The notes under the pieces are model-generated. The model worked only from the letters and a program-made list of their open reading frames with translations. It did not search any database and had not been told where the DNA came from. Of a stretch of DNA of 64,000 bases, positions 1 through 9,765 are shown in pieces. The DNA is taken from assembly GCA_011109175.1 (NCBI GenBank), contig RDEW01000005.1:1800324-1864323 (forward strand), read 5' to 3'. Origin of the DNA: Dicyema japonicum (taxonomy: Eukaryota > Dicyemida > Rhombozoa > Dicyemidae). Made by a program: the position numbers and the translations under genes. Each line of letters opens with the position of its first letter. The first letter of the stretch is position 1.

Positions 1-134
1 ATAGAGTCTGTGATATAATTCTCCCCAGAATTACTAAGAGGTCTGTTCTGGAGGATTTGGAACAGTTGTACCCTCGTGTGAGTGCTCTGGAGGAGGAGGA
101 TGAAGAGAATTATGAAGAAAATTATGTGAATTGA
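1..134 (+). CDS. PRPF38A: Pre-mRNA-splicing factor 38A, C-terminal end (partial)
   Basis: Only the last 44 codons are in the window, open from the left edge to a TGA at 132-134. The peptide contains VCDIILPRITKRSVLEDLEQ followed by LYPRVSALEEEDEE. The human PRPF38A core ends with the closely similar CDIILPRLQKR and EPRVSALEE segments, at the close of its PRP38 domain. PRPF38A is a B-complex spliceosome protein needed for tri-snRNP activation in the nucleus. The human protein continues into a long Arg/Ser-rich tail; here the protein stops about 15 residues after the conserved ALEEE, so the RS tail is absent. The match is short but very specific. The upstream exons lie outside the window. Confidence 0.85.
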   Translation, partial: RVCDIILPRITKRSVLEDLEQLYPRVSALEEEDEENYEENYVN

Positions 135-299
135 TTTGTTTTATTTTTTGAATATTTTTTAATTTTATACTGAGTGTACACGTGGTTAAGTAAGGGCTCC
201 TGCTTCAGTTATAGAGGGAAGTGCCTTTCTTGTGGGGGCCTGCCAATAATTGAAAGGACAGGTAACGTGAGCTGGATTTAGACAATCGTGAAATAGACT

Positions 300-560
300 T
301 CGCCTGAAAGATAATAACTGAACGTCTCTAAGTTAGAATCTAAAGATGCCTCTTCATGGTCGAAGGGGCATTCATGAGCAAGATTCTTAGTCCTCGATTT
401 ATGAAAATTGTTGGCCTGATCTCCACAGGATCAGGGCCAGTACATAAAGTGTTTGATATGAACATTCATAAATTAACAGACATCACTTCATTCTTAGGCG
501 GAAGAGTTTTTACAATAAAAATCTCTACCAGTGTATTTGATCAGGAGTAAGAAAAAACCT
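300..560. repeat. Dispersed repeat A, diverged copy
   Basis: The stretch ending CTTCATTCTTAGGCGGAAGA and the following 60 bases resembles 22,735-22,815. It is a more distant match to 44,570-44,620 and, inverted, to 20,050-20,110. No gene is recognised. It is probably an internal part of an old retroelement. Confidence 0.5.
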
Positions 561-734
561 TTCAGTGTTGTGTCAGAAGGACCCATCTCCTCACAGATGG
601 TATCTGTTTGACGAGAATTGACCTTCACTAAACGACTGTCAGACCAGATGATAATTCACCATGGATCCATACACCCTATTAATCTTAAAGATAAATACTA
701 GGATAACTCATTTTTTCTAAGGATGACCCTAGAA

Positions 735-965
735 CTACACAAAATCCATAAATATAACCATAATACTTAAGTATCTGCAAATGACTGGATCTTCGTAGTC
801 ACGACGGCACGTTCCAAAATCCATGCGTATACGAATGTTAGAAGCAATGGACTCTCCAGGCTCTCTTTCGGTTAGCCTTGATCTTCCAAATATTTTTTCC
901 AAGAAATGAATGGACCCTTTATACCAGATGCATAAGAAATCCATGGTTCACTGAATTGATCGTAA
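735..965 (-). mobile_element. LINE reverse-transcriptase 3' fragment
   Basis: The sequence is a diverged copy of 36,620-36,845: both contain GTAGTCACGACGGC, a run ending in ATGAATGGACCC or ATGAGTGGACCC, and CAGATGCATAAGA or CGCATGCATAAGA. At 36.6 kb the same segment is continuous with a jockey-like reverse transcriptase read on the minus strand, so this is a 5'-truncated minus-strand copy. It is broken by stops and has no coding capacity. Confidence 0.6.
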
Positions 966-999
966 ATCGAATTCAGAATTGGACTTAAAATGAAAATTT

Positions 1000-1645
1000 C
1001 ATAAACATGCAATTTTTATTGGAAAAACTAATTAATATCTAATTAAGAGTAAATAAGCTTAACATCTTCTTTTGGCTCCAGGATTGGTCATTTCCCAAGA
1101 TCTTTTTCTTCCATCAATCGTCTCTGGCCAATTGTTCAACTTTTCAAGCGCGTTACTAGTCTCAGTGGGGTTCATTTCATAGTCCTCCTGTTCCTCGGTT
1201 TTATCAGAAATATTGTGAGGATATGTATTCTCATCCAAAGCTTCGCCATTAAATTTCCATTTACTGTCTCATGATCAGAAAAAACAAATCATCTGGGAAA
1301 ATTTCGTTATCTTGAGTTTCATGAATACATTTTATTACTTCATTGTGTCTCTTCAAATAATCACTGTTAAGCATTCGTCCGCATCTGGTTGCCATATGAT
1401 CAACTGATTTCTTTGCAGAGTGGCAGTGACTGCAACTTGCTCCATCAGTTTCAAAAAACAAATTACGGTTTTGTACCAAACACAATGTTCCTTCTGAGCG
1501 TGGAGAATTGTTCCCGTGCAACAACCACGTGGAGGATTCCGTAATGTCCGTATCTGTTTCTTGGAAGCATTCAAAGAGAGTTGACTGCAAAGGCTTCTTT
1601 TTTATTTGTTCCATTATTTTGTAATCCTTGTATAATTTTAACATT
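1000..1645 (-). mobile_element. Retroelement C-terminal piece with CCHC-type zinc knuckle
   Basis: A minus-strand open frame of 127 codons ends at 1261. It contains CSHCHSAKKSVDHMATRC followed by YLKRHNEVIKCIHE. This Cys-Cys-His-Cys pattern with a trailing RHN and IH is typical of the region just after the reverse-transcriptase domain in non-LTR elements that carry a C-terminal restriction-like endonuclease. The same order is seen on the minus strand at 17.0-18.6 kb in this window. Downstream (1000-1260) the frame is broken. I call it a dead fragment. Confidence 0.6.
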
Positions 1646-1684
1646 TAGGCTCTCTGATTGTTCAGTGCTATATTTCAGAGTTAA

Positions 1685-1741
1685 GGAATTCTACGATTGT
1701 GGCCATGTGTGTTTTTTTGATTTAATGACCCGTAGAATTCC
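1685..1741. repeat. Perfect 11-bp inverted repeat
   Basis: GGAATTCTACG at 1685-1695 and CGTAGAATTCC at 1731-1741 are exact reverse complements separated by 35 bases. It lies between a LINE fragment and a SINE copy and is probably part of a transposon. No protein is encoded between the arms. Confidence 0.7.
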
Positions 1742-1779
1742 TGCTCTTCTTGGGCACCAGTGAAATGTTCACAGTCACT

Positions 1780-1890
1780 ATATGCGTGGAGCCTTCAACC
1801 GGAATGTACAGCAGCGAAATTCGAACTAGGGGCCATCAGGACCCTTGCCCGGCACTCATTACACTGCGCACCCGGCCGAATCGAATAAAT
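1780..1890 (-). mobile_element. tRNA-derived SINE (family 1), minus-strand copy
   Basis: On the minus strand the sequence reads GGGTGCGCAGTGTAATGAGT, then about 35 bases, then CTAGTTCGAATTTCGCTGCTG. The first block resembles a Pol III box A and GTTCGAAT a box B, at tRNA-like spacing. The same order and the shared GCTGCTG trailer are found on the plus strand at 35,085-35,160 and, degraded, at 54,865-54,965. Confidence 0.65.
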
Positions 1891-1999
1891 TTCATAATCT
1901 GAATCGAAACATCATATCCGGTAAATTTGATCACATTGATACGATTTTTATTTTCACTAAGCCAATAAACTAACAAAAAATACTCCCATGACTTCCATA

Positions 2000-4010
2000 A
2001 TTTATTATTGTAGGATGATTTTTGCTACCAAGAGATATTAAAGAATTGGTGTGACGTGTGTGGTTCACCTTTTGTGGTGGCCCTCAGTATCAACGTGATA
2101 TGGTAAAGAACCATTATACTCCCTACCTCGCAAGTGACCTAGACAGGGTGGCTTCATTATATCCCCGTTTTTATCGTCTTGCTAGTTGGTGATCTAGAAC
2201 TAAACCCCATTCTTGGTTCTACTCTGACTATTCTACATCTGAATGTCCTCAAATTGGACACTGCGTTGATTTAGGAGTCGAAGCGTTCTAGATCAGTTCC
2301 CACTCCCTGTTTACCTAGGTTCTCTGCTCCACAAAAGGACAAGGTGAATGGTGGAGGACTTTTAACAATATTCAGGAGAGGAACTGTGTTCACGGATGTC
2401 TATCAAGCTGTCGTCACTCTGTGATGGGAATAATACTTTGGAACAAATATCTATCCTTTTTTACATATTCCACCTGGATAATGTCTGACCTCATATATTC
2501 CAAAACTATTGAGACTATGTTGAAAGACCTTATTTGTGGCGATTTGTACCTAAAACACCCCCATTGGTTACACTCTTAGCCAACTGACAGTCTATGGAGT
2601 CCCAACAATCCGGATGTTCATACCATGTCCCAATTCCTAGAATGGAAGTCCTACCTTCTCATATTTACATTGTGAACTCCCTCACTTGTAAAATATTCGT
2701 GGGAAGTTTAATGTGGTTTTTTAAGCGACCACAACCAGATTGCGTTGAGACTCAACTCAAAAGTGTCTGTGAACAATATTTTTATGGTTTCGTGTGGAAA
2801 ATTTTTCGATCTACTTGTCAGTTAAGATATTATATTGAAAGTCAATATGATCTTCACTCCTTTATCATCTTACAAGAGGCTATGTCGCATGTCCTATCAG
2901 CAGTCTTATCAACGAGAATAACAGCAGGGGTCGCTGTCTCCTCCACAGTCTACTTACACTTTCGTGAATAAATTAATAAATCACTACGTCGCCCTATAGG
3001 TTACAAGGATTTAGGGTTCTTCCGAATATCTGGCTTCAGACCGGGTCGCTAAATTACGACGTCTCACGATCTATCACTAATGGTTTCAACATACCAAAAA
3101 CCCATATGCGATCGGCCTTGCTAACTGTAGAAATTCAACAAGCATTCTATTCTATCTCAAAATCTCTGCTAACAATATAGATTTTTGAGACTTTTATAAA
3201 ACTGTGACATATTTTTTTCCAAGCAATGGGAAATAGTACGGTACGGAAGCTATAATCCAATATCTCCTCTGATGACAAGCGGTGTACCTTAAGGATTTTC
3301 ACTTTTTCCTGCATTACTCAACTTGTTTTTACCCCATTTTCCAAATGTCATTGATCCGGTCATGCGGTTCTTGGCTTATGCAGATGGACATTATTATTGC
3401 CCTAGGAACAGATCCCCATCCTTCGCGGCTTCTACTGTCAATCAGCACCTCAATATGATAGGCTCTTTATTAATTCTCCTACAATGCCTACGGCGAAATG
3501 TCTACCTCTGATAGGAAGTCCAAATGTGAGACCGAAGTGTACATTGGGGACACACCTATTCTTATATACAGGAAACAGAAAATTCTTGGCGTTAATTTCG
3601 ACTCTCTAATGATTTTTCATCACATTGAAGAAATCTTGACCAAGGAACTCCGGAAGTTAAATGTATTAAAGTCAATTATAAAGAAGTGACCCTTCCTGTG
3701 GAGTGCATATCCGGATTGTATAGCCAGGTTATTGTTCTAACTATTGAATATGCCTGCCCCACATGGAGGTTTGCGAAATCGTCTTCCGAACTCAATAATC
3801 GGGCGAGAACTAAAAATTTGCTTCCCCCACTATTAAAACTTCAAAAAAGCCCTTTCTACAACCTTTCTCAGAGAACTTGAAAACCCCCCAAAATATGAGC
3901 TAACATCATGTCCAAACAGAAGAACAGTACAACTACCCCCTTGTCTGTCTGAGGACATTTTTTCTCTCATATCTCAGTGATCGTAGTACAAAAAAATAAA
4001 TAAATCCTAA
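2000..4010 (+). mobile_element. Degenerate LINE (jockey-like)
   Basis: Broken plus-strand frames recover pieces of a reverse transcriptase: a remnant of the catalytic region near 3,360-3,400 (FLAYADGHYY, where YADD is usual), a thumb-like piece near 3,570-3,680 (KILGVNF followed by ELRKLNVLKSII) and a later piece near 3,740 (EYACPTW). The order matches the RT C-terminus of the better preserved LINE copies at 16.4 and 48.6 kb. The 3' end runs into AATAAATAAAT near 4,000, the tail used by most LINEs here. Many stops and frame changes show it is dead. Confidence 0.55.
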
Positions 4011-5560
4011 TCAAGTGGAAAAAAAGTTTGATGTCTTTTGTGGCAATCGAATGGTTGTTGGTCTTTGTAGAAGTGGATTTTGACCTCTTCTAATTCGGAA
4101 ATCAGTCCTTTATGGTCCTTATCAATGCTTTGGTATCGAAAAGATCATTTTAAGTTTATATTTCCTACTCACGACTTTTTAATGTGACCATACCTTACGG
4201 ATAAATGCTTGTATGGTATTGATGGGTGAATGTTCTCCATTTGTCTTAATCATGACGCATTTTATGTACAAGAGAACTTCACATAGATGTAGAATACTCA
4301 GTAAACCTAAAACATTACGATCTTGGTCTTTATTGGACCGATTGGATCTGTAAATTTTTTAACATACTCCTCCGTATGAAAAATATTACAGAACTACAAT
4401 TTCCCTTCCAAAAGAAAAGAATTAAAACAACAAGTTATGGAATAGGTAACTACCAGTCCGCCGGTTGGCCTGGACTGTTCCTCCGGGTACCCCTTATCCT
4501 TGCTATCCATCCAATTAGTAATTTATCTCCAGAACGTTGTAGGTATAAAGCCAGTACGCCCATCTCCAGATAGTTCTCCCTTTGTAGGTCCTTCCCCGAG
4601 TATGTTATTCCACGGTGGTCCCAAACCGTCCTGCAGGGACCGATGATGTGGTTAACAAAGTCACGTGTAGATCCCAATTCGAATGTAGGGATCAATTGGT
4701 GTGGGTACTAGGTCCAAATTGGAAAATTTCCAAAAAGCGATTTTACAGACTTAATAGTGTACTTAGCTAATATTAATATCCCATTTTGCTTTCACATAAA
4801 TCAAATTTAATGTGATTTATGTTGCGCTTAAATTTGTTCAAAGGCTCATAAGAAAGCTTTCATAAGTCATGAAAATAAGTAGACATTTCGTGCAAAAGAG
4901 GTACGTCACCACCTTAAACTGCCAATGTTAATAACGTGCTCTTCAGAGTTTCAACTCTCAACAGAGTCTGGACGTTGCTGTATGCCTAAAGTCATTTGAA
5001 GATCTACTGGTGTCATTTAACCAACACCGCCGAGCTTGTTTGTTGCGTCTTCCGAAGGTGGAGCCTAGCTCAACGACGATAGGATCTTCCCATTTAAAAC
5101 CGGGAAACAACTTGTCATAGACGTCACCTGTACCGACACATTTGGCCCCTACAACTGACATCATACTGCCTCTGGAGCCTGCTCTGTGTCTAAGAAGACC
5201 GAGATTTTCTAACATACAAAATAAGCGGTCCTACCCGAGTATGTTCTATGTGTTCCATTCGCAGTTGAAACGTAAAGGTACCTTGCGCCTTCGAAACTAG
5301 AATTCCTGGGTCGTCTAGAGAATCGGGTTTCTAAATGCACAAGAAATCTCTATGAGCGCTACTGGTTATGTGAGCGAATCTCGTTCGCCTTCCTGAAGGG
5401 GAATAGCAACGCAGTCTACTATTGTATGACCCTCAGTTGATTGTTTTTTTAAATAAATTGAATTTATAGTTTAGTCATCAATAAAAATGTAATTTTAATT
5501 ATTATTGTTAATATGATAATGTGCCTTTGATGTGAAATATTACATAAACTTTAAACTAAT
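4011..5560. other. Unassigned interval
   Basis: Short open frames occur on both strands (minus 4,450-4,695 and minus 4,958-5,215) but I recognise no family and see no chain of exons with the 22-30 nt introns found in the real genes. An imperfect palindrome, CATAAATCA...TGATTTATG, lies at 4,795-4,821. The composition resembles the flanking transposon debris. Confidence 0.4.
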
Positions 5561-5621
5561 TATTAAATAAAATTTAAATTTATTGAACCAAAAAACCACC
5601 TTCATAACCAAAGCTAAAAAT

Positions 5622-5981
5622 TCAGGTGACCCACTCTTGGCGGTCTTCGTATTTATTCCTGGTGTACACACAGTGCTTTGGCACATTTACGGTAAGGACG
5701 AGGTTCACGCGCACATTCTTCCTCCAAAAAATTGCTTCAGTCGAATTAACCATAGTTTCAAAGCTTCTGGGTAGGATTTCCCTAAAAGAAGAGTCGCTCA
5801 AAAGTTCTGACACCTTTGCTTGAACTTTATAGATATTGATCAAGGTTTTGGCACTTCTAGTGACACCACTCCCTCCACTAATTGCCCATGGCGATGCTGT
5901 CTGTCACTTTTCAAACTCTTGGAATCTCCATCAACGGGGGCCTCTGTGTCGGATTGCAATCAGATTTCGTGACGCCTCCAT
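5622..5981 (-). CDS. Small unrecognised protein, 101 aa, three exons
   Basis: The minus strand gives a continuous 101-residue frame once two short GT-AG introns are removed: 5907-5935 (29 nt) and 5854-5878 (25 nt). The protein starts MEASRNLIAIRHRG, runs through MGNYAKTLINIYKVQAKVSE and ends with DRQEWVT. The exon sum is exactly divisible by three, the intron sizes fit the other genes, and the third exon alone is open for 77 codons. I chose ATG 5981; an in-frame ATG at 6047 is also possible. I do not recognise the family; the middle is probably helical. Its start lies 84 bp from the start of the oppositely oriented gene at 6066, so the two could share a promoter. Confidence 0.5.
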
Positions 5982-6065
5982 ATTAAATGCATTAATGGCG
6001 CAAATATGCATAATGAATTCAAGTTGTGGTAGGAAAAAGCTGACCATTAACGAGGTTATTAGTTG

Positions 6066-6702
6066 ATGATATCGAAGAAATCAGCTCTCGACAGTCTTGC
6101 AACTCCGGACTTTAATCCCTTTAAAATATCATTTCTTGATAAAAGTTCAAAGGCATCTCTCCAATCAAGTACTATTAATATATCCTGATTCCATTTATAG
6201 CACTAAAACGGACTCCGATAAGATATAATTCTGAAAATCGATCATTTTTGTCTTTCAATGAGGAAGATGACCCAATCCGTCTGTCGCGGTATCCATCAAG
6301 CGAACCTCAGTCAACACTATCTAAATTGTCTTCAAACTCACTTGATGACTACTTGATTGCTGCCAAATCACACTATTATCTCAATAAGTCTGTTTCTTCA
6401 ACAGATTATTCCGATTCTCACTCTGACATAAACCCCCACTCAGCTTCCCGGTTACCACTGGCAGATAGAGAACCTCAGCGTGGTCTTCGGTATCCTAATG
6501 CAATGTACTCATGTTTGTTTTTTATTTTGAAATTTTAGCTCCTTCGAGAATTCTTGACCCAGTTAAACTCATGAATGAGAAAATAATCAACAGAACTTAT
6601 ACTCATCAGTTTCACTCACCCTCCGGTGGTTGTAATACTTTATTTATAGTAAATTTTGACGGAGCAAAGTCCATGCCTTTAGACATAGCGTTCTCTTTGT
6701 AA
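6066..6702 (+). CDS. Unrecognised Ser-rich protein, 184 aa, four exons
   Basis: A continuous 185-codon frame results after removing introns at 6169-6200 (32 nt), 6513-6538 (26 nt) and 6626-6649 (24 nt), all GT-AG. The protein starts MISKKSALDSLATPDFNPFK, contains a Ser/Asp-rich central part (SLDDYLIAAKSHYY, then TDYSDSHSDI) and ends LDIAFSL before TAA. No domain, signal peptide or membrane segment is evident; it looks largely disordered and probably intracellular. I do not recognise the family. Support comes from the long clean second exon and from three splice junctions of the local type that keep the frame. It is divergent from the gene at 5622-5981. Confidence 0.55.
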
Positions 6703-7025
6703 CTTGGTTAGTCTACTAATCCCTGCTAAAGATGATTAAAATAAACCAGAGATTTGATTTACTTGACCATTTTTGATCAGTCAGTGATTCAATTTTACGT
6801 GTACTTTACCGTTATTTTAAGTGATTAATTATAATCCAATGTACTTTCATGGTGATCACGTTAATTCAAATAAATAGTGGTCTTTACAAAAGTCGATAAA
6901 TCATGAGTGCACCATTATTTGCTTAATAATGAAATTAGAGACGACCAGTTAGTCAAGTGATTGATTGGCCTACCTCTATTGTGGGAAATGTCTACTTAAC
7001 TTTATGATAAAGGAAAGACCCTTTT
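6703..7025. other. AT-rich spacer, nothing recognised
   Basis: No open frame or repeat with a match elsewhere in the window was found here. It probably includes the 3' untranslated region of the gene ending at 6702. Confidence 0.4.
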
Positions 7026-7029
7026 TTCT

Positions 7030-7215
7030 CGTGAGCGTTGAGGTGACGAACTCAAAAGACATTCAAAATCTAAAGTTCTGAACAAAGGAAGTGTCAAATC
7101 CACATAGATCCGGGTTTGAATTCCGTCCAGCCAAAATTGAAAGAACTTGGAGGATCATTTGTCAGAAGCTGCACTTATAGGATGATAGTATGAAATATGT
7201 CGCCAATAATAATCA
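7030..7215 (+). mobile_element. tRNA-derived SINE (family 2)
   Basis: The segment with GGTTTGAATTCC (box B-like) followed by CAGCCAAAATTGAA, AACTTGGAGGATCA and TCAGAAGCTGCA is shared with 53,470-53,640, as is the following block ending TATGTCGCCAATAATAA. The upstream part (GAGGTGACGAACTC) could be a decayed box A. The two copies are about as diverged as the family 1 SINEs. Confidence 0.6.
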
Positions 7216-7496
7216 AATTCTGAGAATTCAATCATTAACAAATATGTGCTTTCGGATTCCTTTTTTGTTAATAAAATTGTGGGTATTAATATTTATTGGG
7301 ATATTGTAGTTAATGCAATTCAGTTTGGTTGTTGGAATCAACGCGGAAAATGACTTCAGATTAATATAAATATGATTTAATCATCAGTTTATCTCAGAAT
7401 TTATAGAAAATGTTACGTATTTTTTATTAAAAAACAGGTTTTATCAACTTTATTCGCAATTATAGTTTTGTTATCCAAATTTTATCCAGTTGAAAC

Positions 7497-7620
7497 TTAT
7501 GATGTTTTTAATTTCTTAAAGACCAAGGGGTCGAAGAGCTGTTTCAGGATCTTCTGCCTACATTTTTTAGGAGGCATCAGACCAGAAATTGTATCAATGA
7601 CTAATTTTTCATGAATCCTT
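7497..7620 (-). CDS. Possible C-terminal exon of an unrecognised gene
   Basis: The minus strand is open for about 40 codons, reading EKLVIDTISGLMPPKKCRQK then ILKQLFDPLVFKKLK before a TAA at 7497-7499. The amino-acid composition is protein-like, but no convincing upstream exon joins it in frame. A second piece, NDRICDSLF, lies just upstream one frame away. It may be a host exon with a frame break or a transposon relic. Confidence 0.25.
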
Positions 7621-9765
7621 AAAAATCTTCGTTATGAAGAGTGAATCGCAGATCCGATCATTATTTTTGATAATTCCCATATTCATCATTACATGGAAAT
7701 TAAAAAATTGATTGAAATAGCAAACCTCCACGTTCCATTACCCCTTACTCACCATTTCTCAATCAAATTGAGAATGTATTAGCACATGAAAACTATTTTT
7801 CCAGAGAAGGGGCTGAAAACGAGAAAAATTTTAAAAAAGGTTGTTTCTACCATTAAAAAAATTTAGTGATATTGGTCTGGAAATGACTCTAATGTTGGGA
7901 AACCCTATAAAAGCGAAGCTTCCATCCCATGGAAGCGCTTTCGCTGTTGTCACCATACGGGCTTACAAGACTTTATGAACAGAATCGGACGATCCGTATC
8001 ACACTATCTTTTCTGTTTTCATGATGTGTTTTTTTGAATTGTGAGTCGATGAAAATAAAGAATCTTTAGATAGGCCAATAACTTAAGGATCATATATTAT
8101 GAAACATATCAAGCTTTTGGGGAGACCAAAAAATCTACGTTAAGGCCAAAGAGAAATTCGGCAACGAGAATCCATATTGATTTCTGAATTCTTGGAGAAT
8201 TTATTCATTAACCTCTGGATCCTGGCTCAATGCCTTACCGATGCGTGCAGTTTGTGCTCTGCTTGACGGGAATACAATCCGAGTTGCTCTTCGGCTATAC
8301 CTTGAAGTCTGCTTGTAACTCCGATGCTGATGCGGTGGGATGATTGACAAGAAAGACTACATCCGCTGTCATGCAGACTGAGCGCTGGGAGATTCCCTAT
8401 TCACACCATGATAAACTCAACAGTCATGAGGGCTATCTGAGACGCCAACTTTACTTGCCTTCTGAAACCCATAGGTCTTGACGGAGGTGTTGACAAGAGG
8501 CCGGATGGCGTAACGATCATGCCATGGAGCCAAGGGACGTGTCTTTCCTGGGATTCAACGTTCCCGAACACTTTCCCTAATAAGAGTTTTCTCAAGACAT
8601 CGCTGCCCGTGGGTCCGCTGTGAGCACTACTGAAGATCTGAAAAGGAAAAAGTACCGCAGTATCGGGGACTTGTTCGTTTTCCAGCCAATTTCCGTTGAG
8701 ACGTCTGGTGCTATTTCCCCGAGCATGTCTTAGTTTATCAGATTAATCGGAAGTCTTGCGGGGATGGGGATAGATGAGCCTACAATGAAGCAATGGCTCC
8801 CCTAAACATTGGGGTCGCGATCATAAGAAGTAACTCCCATTGTGTGCTCAATGCTTGCAAACCATAATGAAACCTAGTAATAAGAACTAACTTTTTTTAA
8901 TATAATAAATTGTCGATAAAGCAACTTGGCGTTCCATGACTTGTTTACCGCTATGGCTTGTCTAGGAATTCTGGATTAATCTCCATAAAAGAAAAGGTTT
9001 TTCCCCATATTTTGGGGAGGATTCCAGATATGATCAGACTTTCGGCACAAAAGGCTATTTTAAGTAAATCTCGCTGGCGAGGTGATTCATAATCACCTCG
9101 ATCTTTAGCATCTTCCATTTCCGGCAAGGTAGCTGGAGAATTAAAAAAGCTCTATTACACTCAAGTGAACATAATCCCAATTTTCCTAGCGTGGAATGGT
9201 TTCTAGGTAAATTCATCGCGAACAATTACATTTCTGGTAAATTTGCATTTGTCCCAATAAGTTCAGCAAGTATTAGATTATGTATAAGATAATTGAATTG
9301 GGGGTCCCGATCGTTTGGCCGATAAGAAACGAAGCTAAAACTGAATAGTACGATGCTGGTGGAGAAAGTCCTACACAAAAAATACAAATTTAGTACTTTA
9401 ATAATTCATTTTAATTAAATTATCCCAAAAACCAAGGGTAATACCAAACTAACTAATACCTTGATCCTGATGCATTCAGACGACACCGGTTGCTGTCTGG
9501 GGAGCTGAGGTCGATACCAGGACTCATCTCCAGGGAGCGAAATTGTCTCCCAGTGGAATGAATAAATGGATCCTTTTGAAAGTCTGCCAGGCAATGGATG
9601 TCTCATGAGTAAGGTGGATCCAATGATGCCACTAAGAAAAGGGAAAGAAATCTTGAATCATGCAGCCACATGGTACCACGTGGCCAAGAATTCATCTCTT
9701 TTTAATTACATTATTAAATAAAAAATTAAATTTTATAAACAAAATTTATTTGAATTATTTTTGTA
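7621..9765. other. Mostly unassigned interval with two hairpins
   Basis: No gene was recognised. A TATAAAAG at 7,905-7,912 is followed by an inverted repeat (GCTTCCAT, three bases, ATGGAAGC, with AGCGAA and TTCGCT further out). A perfect hairpin lies at 9,078-9,100. The segment near 8,820-8,860 (TAACTCCCATTGTGTGCTCA) matches the reverse complement of 24,020-24,060, so part of it is repeat. A minus-strand open frame at 8,401-8,595 has no recognised relative. Confidence 0.35.
9078..9100. repeat. Perfect 10-bp hairpin with 3-base loop
   Basis: CGAGGTGATT, loop CAT, AATCACCTCG. The stem is perfect. The element sits in unassigned DNA upstream of HAP40, and no T-run or other processing signal is adjacent. 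Function unknown. Confidence 0.7.

Noticed and set aside
2594-2971. 125-codon plus-strand frame as an independent gene
   Set aside because: It lies in line with decayed RT motifs further downstream and has no introns or family match.
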